Source: Gracilibacteraceae bacterium (GTDB taxonomy: Bacteria; Bacillota; Desulfitobacteriia; Desulfitobacteriales; Syntrophobotulaceae). From it: a stretch of 64,000 nucleotides of DNA. This document shows positions 52,659 to 59,259 of this stretch, piece by piece (the first letter of the stretch is position 1; every line of letters starts with the position of its first letter). Where the stretch lies: the NCBI GenBank assembly GCA_031266805.1, contig JAISAH010000052.1:1-64000 (forward strand). Direction: 5' to 3'. The translations under genes and the position numbers were made by a program. The notes below the pieces were generated by a model. The model worked only from the letters and a program-made list of their open reading frames with translations, was not told the DNA's origin and did not search any database.

Positions 52659-52812
52659 GGAAGAATGTCAAAATTCATGTTTTCTGTGAGGAAGAATGTC
52701 AAAATTCATTATTCTCCGAGACCCCCTATCCATGCGGCTTTCAGGGGTTTTTTCAAGGAAGAATGTCAAAATGTATGTGACGCGTGACTTTTGACATTCT
52801 TGACATTCTTCC
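52659..52812. repeat. Iteron cluster, putative replication origin of the element
   Basis: GGAAGAATGTCAAAATTCAT occurs at 52,659 and 52,690 exactly and at 52,757 with two changes. Two inverted copies of its core (TTTTGACATTCT and TTGACATTCTTCC) abut at 52,789-52,812. They lie directly downstream of the helicase gene. A hairpin (ACCCCC...AGGGGTTTTTT) sits between the second and third copies. The rest of this 420-bp gap is AT-rich. Confidence 0.7.
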
Positions 52813-52847
52813 TTTTTCATCGGCTTCATTTTCCCTAATAATTTCCA

Positions 52848-54029
52848 TCAATCTTCATCCGTGGGTTCGGCGGGAACCACTTCCTTCGAGAACAGATCAA
52901 TTACATTATTTGATTCTGATTTTGAAAGTTTTACTTCTGTGAACGGCTCATTGTTTAATTCTTCATCAATTTTCATATACCAAAACGGCCCAACTTTATA
53001 GCTCCTGACACCAGCCCTGGGCTTCGCGCGGTTGATTGCCTCCCACGAAATCCCCCTTTCCTTCGCAAGTGCTTTGACCTCATCTGACTTCACATCCCCA
53101 TCCGCCAGCACTTCAAGTAGAAAAGATTCCGCATCATTCCGCGCCGTTGCCGGCCTGCCGCGTTCTTTAGGGGCGACATCCCCCCGGACAAGATCGGAAG
53201 GCGTTACGGTCCCGTCCGATCCGGCCCACAGGAAGCCCCGCCCCGGAATCAAGTCGAACAGGCGGGCAGACGGCTTGATCGCCAAAAGGTTTGTTTTGGC
53301 CGGCAATACCGCACTGCGAAATGGAGCATCGCCCTCGCGAGCGATTTTGCCGACGGTCCACACCGACCGGAACAAACCGTTAATGCCGATAGATCCGCCG
53401 GCCCATCCGACACTGGGGGTGTTTCCAGAAGCGGCAGATTTGTTGATGTGTTGAATTACCAAAACGGCAGTATTGTACTTTTCCGCTAGCTCCTGTAAGT
53501 CTTTCAGCGCGTCTGTCGTTTCGTTAGCCCTCCACATGTCCACGCCAGCCCCGAGAAAATGCTGGAGCGTGTCAAAAACCGCCAAAGCAGGCCTGACTTT
53601 TTTAAACGCCGCCGCCACTCGCGAATCACTAAATGTGACACGGTTGGGCTTGATGAAGGTGATGTTGTCGAAGTCCTGCTCTTTCAAACCAAGCATCTCA
53701 AGCCGTGGTTTTATGGTGTACTCCAGGACATCATCAAAATCAGCATGAAGTACAGGCCCGCGCTCAACCTTTATCATCTGCCCATCATTCCCCGGAAACA
53801 CTCCACCGCTTGCCACGGCGGCAACCAACGCAAGAGAAAGCCAGGTTTTTCCGCTGTCCGGCAAGCCTTGGATGGAGTTGAGCGCGCCGCGAACCAAAAA
53901 GTTTTCGATCAACCATGGAACGGCACGGGAAATAACGTCGTTTGCCCCAATAAGGAACCCCGCTAGATCTTCCTGGGCCTTGCGCTCCTTCTTCTGACGG
54001 TCAACTTCCTTCATGAGATCATCATCCAC
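52848..54029 (-). CDS. RepA-like AAA/RecA-fold replicative helicase
   Basis: 393 residues. Walker A is GLPDSGKTWLSLALVAAV and Walker B-like LAVFDTLQHFLGAGVD, followed by VLVIQHINKSAASG, as in hexameric RepA/KaiC-type ATPases. Its C-terminal part (SDEVKALAKERGISWEAINRAKPRAGVRSYKVGPFWYMK) looks like a winged helix that could bind iterons. The GTG start, 10 bp after AAGGA, overlaps the primase stop by 8 bp, so both are translated together. Confidence 0.8.
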   Translation of the reverse strand: MDDDLMKEVDRQKKERKAQEDLAGFLIGANDVISRAVPWLIENFLVRGALNSIQGLPDSGKTWLSLALVAAVASGGVFPGNDGQMIKVERGPVLHADFDDVLEYTIKPRLEMLGLKEQDFDNITFIKPNRVTFSDSRVAAAFKKVRPALAVFDTLQHFLGAGVDMWRANETTDALKDLQELAEKYNTAVLVIQHINKSAASGNTPSVGWAGGSIGINGLFRSVWTVGKIAREGDAPFRSAVLPAKTNLLAIKPSARLFDLIPGRGFLWAGSDGTVTPSDLVRGDVAPKERGRPATARNDAESFLLEVLADGDVKSDEVKALAKERGISWEAINRAKPRAGVRSYKVGPFWYMKIDEELNNEPFTEVKLSKSESNNVIDLFSKEVVPAEPTDED

Positions 54030-54624
54030 ATCGCCCACCGTCCTTGAAATCAAGCACGGCCTCAACCCGCACCGCGTCACCAAACTGCCCGGACAGACAA
54101 TCCAAGAGGTATTCCGTGTACAACCGCCGATCGCTGTACCGGCACCAACCGTCAGTGACCCTGCCCCCCATATTCTCGGGAGACAACCGGATTTCGGCAT
54201 CTAAATACAGCCGGTGAGCGGCTGAGAGCCGATCCCGCAAACGATCCTCGGCGGCGAGAAAAGCCATTTTCCTCTCGCGTTGCCGCTCCCGCTCCCGCAT
54301 GGCGGCCGAATCGACAGTCCGCCGTGGAAGGTCAGCAATGCCGAGCTCGCCAGCGATCCACTTTGCGGCGTCGAGCGGGCCGACATTAAGCAGCCGGCCC
54401 GCAAGGTCCACAGCATCCCCTTTGAGACCGCAGCCCCAGCAAACCCATCGGGATTCACCAACGCAAAAGCTCGCGGTTTTTTCCGCGTGGAAGGGACATC
54501 TGGCCCAATATCGGGATCCTTTCTTTTCCAAGCTGACCCCCAAGCGCGCGGCCACTTCCGGGAGCCGTAACTCTCGGACAGCCGCAAACACGTCGAATCT
54601 CTGCGCTACCTGTGTTGATGCCAT
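54022..54624 (-). CDS. CHC2 zinc-finger primase-type protein
   Basis: 200 residues. RYWARCPFHAEKTASFCVGESRWVCWGCGLKGDAVDL is the CHC2 zinc finger (C-x2-H ... C-x2-C) that opens DnaG-type primases. There is no TOPRIM domain, so it is either a minimal primase subunit acting with the helicase or a DNA-binding loader. The remainder is helical and basic (MRERERQRERKMAFLAAEDRLRDRL). It overlaps both neighbours. Confidence 0.8.
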   Translation of the reverse strand: MASTQVAQRFDVFAAVRELRLPEVAARLGVSLEKKGSRYWARCPFHAEKTASFCVGESRWVCWGCGLKGDAVDLAGRLLNVGPLDAAKWIAGELGIADLPRRTVDSAAMRERERQRERKMAFLAAEDRLRDRLSAAHRLYLDAEIRLSPENMGGRVTDGWCRYSDRRLYTEYLLDCLSGQFGDAVRVEAVLDFKDGGRCG

Positions 54625-54848
54625 ATCGCGCCCACCCCGCTTTGGAGCTGTTCGAGAAGCAAATCATAGTTGATGTAAGCGGTCCGCCCAGACCGAACCG
54701 TCGGAATTTGACCTGTCGCAACGAACCGGCGCAACGCCCGTTCCGGCAGCACGCCACGTTTTGCCGCCTGGCGAATGCTGATCATCTCCGGCACCTCCGG
54801 CCGATTTTCCACTGTCATTTCCGGCCGTTTCTCAGACTGCGCTTGCAT
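54606..54848 (-). CDS. Excisionase-like helix-turn-helix protein, copy 2
   Basis: 80 residues from MQAQSEKRPEMTV with GGGGGG upstream. EMISIRQAAKRGVLPERALRRFVATGQIPTVRSGRTAYINYDLLLEQLQSG is a MerR/Xis-type fold, clearly paralogous to the 63-residue protein at 49.5 kb. It overlaps genes on both sides within the replication operon. Confidence 0.78.
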   Translation of the reverse strand: MQAQSEKRPEMTVENRPEVPEMISIRQAAKRGVLPERALRRFVATGQIPTVRSGRTAYINYDLLLEQLQSGVGAIWHQHR

Positions 54849-55041
54849 TGTCCTGCCCCCCTTCAGCCAAAAAAGCCGCGATGACGTTGTCCACGTCCAC
54901 AAGGCGTTTCCGACCGATCATAATGCAAGGCACACGCCCTTCAAGTACAGCCCGCCGTAAGGCATACCGGGTCAGGCTCGTTTCCGGGTCCCGCTCCCTG
55001 AGTTCATCAATCGCCGCGCCCAAAGTCCGTAATTTCGCCAT
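54832..55041 (-). CDS. Small DNA-binding (AlpA/Xis-like) protein, first gene of the replication operon
   Basis: 69 residues: LTRYALRRAVLEGRVPCIMIGRKRLVDVDNVIAAFLAEG is an excisionase-type winged helix. GAAAGGGTGG precedes the ATG, and a good promoter lies 34 bp upstream. The position, first gene divergent from the repressor, is that of an excisionase/activator in satellites. Confidence 0.75.
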   Translation of the reverse strand: MAKLRTLGAAIDELRERDPETSLTRYALRRAVLEGRVPCIMIGRKRLVDVDNVIAAFLAEGGQDNASAV

Positions 55042-55074
55042 GTTCAGCCACCCTTTCTAATGTTTATTTTTTTC

Positions 55075-55103
55075 AGTGTACCACACAAACGCCGGCCCGT
55101 CAA
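55075..55103 (-). promoter_or_regulatory. Promoter of the replication operon
   Basis: On the minus strand TTGACG, 17 bp, TACACT. Confidence 0.6.
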
Positions 55104-55162
55104 CATTAATCGCTGCTCGCCAACAAATAACAACAATGATTTAGGGATGCCAAAAAGGCCTA

Positions 55163-55191
55163 TTGCCAAACAACAATTGTCGTGGTATAAT
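55163..55191 (+). promoter_or_regulatory. Promoter of the repressor-integrase operon
   Basis: TTGCCA, 17 bp, TATAAT. The inverted repeat TTGTCGTG (55,177) / CACGACAA (55,203) brackets the -10 and start site, a probable repressor operator. Confidence 0.65.
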
Positions 55192-55226
55192 AACGATAAC
55201 AACACGACAAGGAGGAATAATGCTTA

Positions 55227-56018
55227 ATGGTAGTCAATGAAGAAAAGCCAGCCAAAGAAAAGCGGCTAACAATTTTCGGGAAGCGGCTCCACGAATTACG
55301 CGGTGATTTGTCGCAAGTTGAATTTGCAAAACACCTTGGAGTTACCGCCGCAACAATCGGTTATTACGAAAACTCGGAGAGATTGCCAGACGCCGAAACG
55401 CTTCGCAAGATCTGCATGGCTTGCGACTGTACATCCGATTACCTGATTGGCCTGTCGGGCGTAAGGAAGCCAGATATATCCGCGCAAGCGGCAAGCAACC
55501 GTTACGGATTGAGTGAAAAGGCGCTGGAGATCCTTGAACAGCTTAATGAACCGCTCGACATCGACAGCGCGGAACAGGAGCGGGTAATAGCCAAGCACAA
55601 AGCGCATGTAACAGCCTTTGAGCGAGTGGCAGGGCATATTTACGATATGATTAAAGACGGACTGCCGTCCGACGTGCAAGTGCTTCGCGACCTTCAAGCC
55701 TGCCCCGAGCCTACAGATGAAGAATTTGAGGCGCTCGAGGAGATAGAGCAGGACGAGATCTGCAAACAAGCCCTTACCGCATTAAATGAACTCCTGACCG
55801 TTTCCGCCGGGGACGATTGGCCATACGGCCTTCATGTGCTCGTTTCAACATACGATTATTGCCACCGCGAATATTCAGATGTGACGCAGGCCACACACGG
55901 CAAGGCAGGGCGGGTAACGTACCCGATCGAACCAGATGCGCAACGTAACCTCGAACTTTATAGCCTTAACGAAACACTAATGCATCTTCGCGACAAATTG
56001 ACCAAGAAGGAGGGATAA
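55227..56018 (+). CDS. XRE family repressor of the element
   Basis: 263 residues. LHELRGDLSQVEFAKHLGVTAATIGYYENSERLPDAETLRKICMACDCTSDYLIGLS is a classic Cro/CI helix-turn-helix. The C-terminal 180 residues are helical and acidic, without the LexA-like Ser-Lys protease dyad, so induction probably works by protein-protein contact rather than RecA-stimulated cleavage. AAGGAGG precedes the ATG. The integrase gene starts 3 bp after its stop, so the repressor limits its own and the integrase's expression. Confidence 0.85.
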   Translation: MVVNEEKPAKEKRLTIFGKRLHELRGDLSQVEFAKHLGVTAATIGYYENSERLPDAETLRKICMACDCTSDYLIGLSGVRKPDISAQAASNRYGLSEKALEILEQLNEPLDIDSAEQERVIAKHKAHVTAFERVAGHIYDMIKDGLPSDVQVLRDLQACPEPTDEEFEALEEIEQDEICKQALTALNELLTVSAGDDWPYGLHVLVSTYDYCHREYSDVTQATHGKAGRVTYPIEPDAQRNLELYSLNETLMHLRDKLTKKEG

Positions 56019-56020
56019 CC

Positions 56021-57394
56021 ATGGCCAGCATACGCAAGCGCGGCGAGACTTATCACATAGCCGTCAGCCTGGGAGTGGACGAAAACTTTAAACAAGTCCG
56101 GAAATACACGACGTTTGACCCGCCGCACGGTATGACGGTGAAGCAGGCCAAAAAAGCGGCCGATGAATACGCCCGTGAGTTTGAGCTTAAATGCAAGGGC
56201 CTGACCGCCTATGACGAAAACATGACGCTGACAGAGCTATGCGCCTGGTATTACGAGAACATTGCCCCAAATCGCATCAGAGAGCGCACACAGGAAAACA
56301 GCCGTTACAGGCTTGATTTATGGGTGCTGCCGAAACTCGGAAAAAAGAAACTCCGCGACCTGAAACCGGCAGTCCTCGCGGCTCACTTCGCGGAAATGCT
56401 GAAAAGCGGTGGGGCGCGGACTAGGTATCGCACACGCAGCGATTTCGACTTAAAGGCGGCGATTACCGCTAAAGGCCTGTCATACCGCGAACTGGAGCGG
56501 CAAGGCGTATGTAGCAGGGTAACGCGCATAGCGGGCGGCGGCGCAACTCAAGAGACCTGTCAGCGGATTTGCGATTACCTTGATATCCCGCTCAGTACAG
56601 CCTTTGAAGAACGGACAGAGCATAGGCCGCTTTCGGCGAACACGGTCAAATGCACGCAGACGAGTTTAAGCGCGGTATTCTCGGCAGCTGTCAAGGCTGA
56701 GATCATCACACAAAACCCGCTCGCCAACGTAGACCCTCCCACAGTGGGTGAGATCGATCAGCCCGTCCTCACGCCGGATCAGGCCCGTCTGGTTCGCTCA
56801 CGGCTCGAGGCTGTAGAACACATCAGCGTCGGGGCGCTTCTTATCACGGCACTCTATACAGGGGCGCGGACAGGAGAACTACGGGCCCTCAAGTGGAGCG
56901 ACGTAAACCTTGACGCCGGGTTCATAGACATCTGCAAGAGCGTTGACCACAAAGGCAGAGTGACCCAGCCGAAAACAAGGTCAAGCAAGCGCGTAAGGCC
57001 TATTGACCAGGCGTATCATGTTAAATTCCTGCGCCAGTACAGGGCGCGTCAGGCGGCTCAAATCCTCGCGGCCGGTTCTCGCTGGACAGACAACAAGCTT
57101 GTATTCCCCAACCTCACAGGCGGCTATTTGAGCGCCACCCTTGCCAATAAGATACTCAAAAGCGTCATACAGGACATGGACATACCGCAAACCCTTCATG
57201 CCCATTCTTTACGGCATAGCTTCGCGTCAATCGCCATCGACAGCGGGGCGAACGTCAAGACGGTGCAGGACGCATTAGGCCACAGCTCAAGCAGTATAAC
57301 GCTGGATATCTATGCTCACAGCTTCGCGGCCGCGCAGGCAAGAGCCACGGAAGCGGTAAGCCTGGCAATAACCGGCGGCGTGACCGCACTTTAG
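56021..57394 (+). CDS. int: Tyrosine site-specific integrase with an inserted helix-turn-helix
   Basis: 457 residues, longer than the usual 380. An N-terminal arm-binding domain (MASIRKRGETYHIAVSLG) and a SAM-like core-binding domain (MTLTELCAWYYENIAPNRI) are followed by about 70 extra residues (FDLKAAITAKGLSYRELERQG ... SRVTRIAGGGATQETCQRICDYLDIPLS) that look like a Cro/XRE domain inserted in the core-binding region. The catalytic domain keeps the Arg in ALYTGARTGELRALKW, H-x-x-R in HSLRHSF, His in LGHSS and the nucleophile Tyr in LDIYAHS. It should catalyse insertion into the response regulator gene. Confidence 0.93.
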   Translation: MASIRKRGETYHIAVSLGVDENFKQVRKYTTFDPPHGMTVKQAKKAADEYAREFELKCKGLTAYDENMTLTELCAWYYENIAPNRIRERTQENSRYRLDLWVLPKLGKKKLRDLKPAVLAAHFAEMLKSGGARTRYRTRSDFDLKAAITAKGLSYRELERQGVCSRVTRIAGGGATQETCQRICDYLDIPLSTAFEERTEHRPLSANTVKCTQTSLSAVFSAAVKAEIITQNPLANVDPPTVGEIDQPVLTPDQARLVRSRLEAVEHISVGALLITALYTGARTGELRALKWSDVNLDAGFIDICKSVDHKGRVTQPKTRSSKRVRPIDQAYHVKFLRQYRARQAAQILAAGSRWTDNKLVFPNLTGGYLSATLANKILKSVIQDMDIPQTLHAHSLRHSFASIAIDSGANVKTVQDALGHSSSSITLDIYAHSFAAAQARATEAVSLAITGGVTAL

Positions 57395-57410
57395 ATTAGA
57401 TACGCGCTAT

Positions 57411-57458
57411 TATTTGACGCATTATTGACGCATCACGCCCCAAAATGTGCGTCAAAAC
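57411..57458. repeat. Right arm-type repeats of the integrase
   Basis: Two direct TTTGACGCAT-like units matching the left-end copy, plus one inverted unit (GTGCGTCAAAA) 6 bp further on. Placed between int and the attachment repeat, as in lambda-type att arms. Confidence 0.6.
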
Positions 57459-57521
57459 CGTGTAACGTGGCGTAACCATCAAGAGCATAAAACGGCTTAA
57501 ATACAGGAGTTGAGGCATGTC

Positions 57522-57656
57522 ATGAAACGAGGTAAAATGCCGGAGTATTCAGTAGAAGATAACACGCTGACCGTCTACATCAAACGCTTGCGGGAAAAAC
57601 TTGGGGACGCCGCGAATATAGAAACCGTGCGGGGGCTTGGCTACCGTGTGGATTAA
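57522..57656 (+). CDS. 44-residue mini-cistron: element start fused to the displaced response regulator end
   Basis: An ATG in element DNA, with AGGAG 12 bp upstream, opens MKRGKMPEYS and continues in frame into VEDNTLTVYIKRLREKLGD and the native GLGYRVD end of the response regulator. Its stop overlaps the histidine kinase start, so it could preserve the translational coupling that the intact regulator gene gave to the kinase. The product itself is only the tail of a winged helix. Confidence 0.5.
   Translation: MKRGKMPEYSVEDNTLTVYIKRLREKLGDAANIETVRGLGYRVD
57552..57634. repeat. Right attachment repeat (attR side)
   Basis: 83 bp identical to the left copy; the sequence beyond it is the native junction of the response regulator and histidine kinase genes. 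Confidence 0.85.
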
Positions 57657-58470
57657 AAAAAGCGAGATCGTCAAGCTCTCCGCTGACATAAGGCGCATCG
57701 TGGACGGGCGTGACGTCGACCTGCGGGACAACCGCGAAGGAGTGTTTTCCATCCTTAAAAATGACGTACATACACTCGCCAGCCTGAAAAATGAGCAGGT
57801 CAACGCGCTCCGGCATGACCGCGACCGTCTGAAAGATACGCTGGCGGACATCTCCCACCAGTTGAAAAGCCCGCTGACCTCAATGCTTCTGATGGCGGAT
57901 CTGCTGGAAACCGCGCCGCCTGACAGGCAAGATGAGTTTATCGCCAATATCAGGACGGGGCTGACCCGCATGGAATGGCTCGCGTCCGCGCTTTTGAAGC
58001 TGGCGAAGCTTGACGCGGGCGCCGTGGCGTTTGCGCGTGAGTGGACGGACGCTTCCGAGTTGATCGCTCTGGCGCTTGAGCCGCTGCAAATCCTGCTTGA
58101 CGTTAAAAACCAGCGCGTCGCGGTCGCGGCAGGTGAAACGCGGATTTTCTGCGACAGGCGCTGGACGGCGGAAGCCCTGTCAAACGTCATAAAAAACGCG
58201 TCCGAGTATTCGCCTGACGGCGGCGAGATACGCATTGAATCGGGCGAGGATCCCATATGCGTCTGGATAGCCGTCGCCGACTGCGGCAAAGGATTATCCG
58301 CGTCTGAAACCGTCAGGCTTTTCCGGAGATTCGAAGGCTCGCGGAGCGAAAAAGGCTACGGGATCGGTCTGCCGCTGGCATTGGCCGTTATGCGCGCTCA
58401 AAGCGGCGACATACAGGCGGGCGGCGGCGAGAACGGCGGCGCGGTGTTTACGCTGAAATTTTACCGCTGA
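57646..58470 (+). CDS. Sensor histidine kinase without membrane segments
   Basis: 274 residues from a GTG (VWIKKSEIVKLSADIRRI); a TTG three codons earlier is also possible. Phospho-acceptor His in DTLADISHQLKSPLTSMLLM; N box NVIKNASEYSP, then WIAVADCGKGLS and GYGIGLPLALAVMRAQ of the ATP lid. No transmembrane or input domain is seen, as in kinases that sense through an associated ABC permease. It overlapped the response regulator gene before the element inserted; it is now 11 kb from it. Confidence 0.88.
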   Translation: MWIKKSEIVKLSADIRRIVDGRDVDLRDNREGVFSILKNDVHTLASLKNEQVNALRHDRDRLKDTLADISHQLKSPLTSMLLMADLLETAPPDRQDEFIANIRTGLTRMEWLASALLKLAKLDAGAVAFAREWTDASELIALALEPLQILLDVKNQRVAVAAGETRIFCDRRWTAEALSNVIKNASEYSPDGGEIRIESGEDPICVWIAVADCGKGLSASETVRLFRRFEGSRSEKGYGIGLPLALAVMRAQSGDIQAGGGENGGAVFTLKFYR

Positions 58471-58571
58471 TGACTAAACTGTCACTTTTCCCTGCGAAAT
58501 AGTCACCGAAAAGTCACTTGGGGCTGATATGATATGATAGCCATTATGAAATTTTTTAGGAGGTTGTCCCG

Positions 58572-59255
58572 ATGGCTATTCTTCAAGTCAATGACTTGGT
58601 TAAAACCTACGGCAAAGGCGACGCCGCCGTCACGGCGCTGGGCGGCGTAAATTTCAGCGTGGAAAAAGGTGAATTCGTCGCTATTGTCGGCGCGTCCGGC
58701 TCCGGCAAGTCCACGCTTATGCACCTTATCGGCGGCGTTGACCGTCCGACCTCCGGCAGCGTCATCGTGGACGGCGTCGAAATCTTCAAGCTGAATGAGA
58801 GTGAGCTGGCTATCTTCCGCCGCCGCAACATCGGCATCGTCTATCAGTTCTACAACCTCATTCCGACGCTGACCGCCGAGGAAAACATTATGCTCCCGCG
58901 TCTCTTGGACAATCGTAAACCGGATGAGGAAAAACTTCGCGCGATTCTTGAAACAATCGGACTTGCCGGCCGCGCCCGGCATCTGCCGAACGAACTCTCC
59001 GGCGGACAGCAGCAGCGCGTTTCCATCGGGCGGGCGCTTATCAACGACCCGGCGCTCATCCTCGCTGACGAGCCTACGGGTAACCTGGACAGCAAATCCG
59101 GCAGGGAGATCATCGATCTTTTGAAGCTTTCCAACAAGAGGTATAAGCAAACACTTATCATTATCACCCACGATGAGAGTATCGCCCTGCAAGCCGACCG
59201 GATCATCACTGTCGGCGACGGACAGATCCTGCGCGACGAGCGGGTCAGAAAATAA
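58572..59255 (+). CDS. ABC transporter ATP-binding protein (MacB/LolD-like)
   Basis: 227 residues. Walker A GASGSGKSTLMHL, Q-loop VYQFYNLIPTLTAEEN, signature LSGGQQQRVSIGRAL, Walker B LILADEPTGNLD and H-loop TLIIITHDESIA: the layout of the LolD/MacB/BceA class that powers FtsX-like permeases in peptide-antibiotic resistance or lipoprotein trafficking. AGGAGG lies before the ATG. The permease gene follows after 4 bp. Together with the upstream kinase and response regulator it forms a cell-envelope stress module. Confidence 0.93.
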   Translation: MAILQVNDLVKTYGKGDAAVTALGGVNFSVEKGEFVAIVGASGSGKSTLMHLIGGVDRPTSGSVIVDGVEIFKLNESELAIFRRRNIGIVYQFYNLIPTLTAEENIMLPRLLDNRKPDEEKLRAILETIGLAGRARHLPNELSGGQQQRVSIGRALINDPALILADEPTGNLDSKSGREIIDLLKLSNKRYKQTLIIITHDESIALQADRIITVGDGQILRDERVRK

Positions 59256-59259
59256 GCGA

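Larger units (their letters stand above)
46292..57634. mobile_element. 11.3-kb satellite-like integrated element
   Basis: Bounded by an 83-bp perfect direct repeat (46,292-46,374 and 57,552-57,634) that is native coding sequence of the response regulator. The right side carries int and an XRE repressor, transcribed together, and a divergent operon of excisionase-like proteins, primase-type protein and helicase ending at an iteron cluster. The left side carries small phage-type genes and a toxin-antitoxin pair. No capsid, portal, terminase, tail, holin or relaxase gene is recognised. The arrangement is that of phage-inducible chromosomal islands; an integrative mobilisable element with an unrecognised oriT is the alternative. 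Exact crossover point lies somewhere within the repeat. Confidence 0.75.

Noticed and set aside
46292-57634. Complete prophage or ICE
   Set aside because: No capsid, terminase, tail, lysis, relaxase or type IV secretion gene could be recognised.
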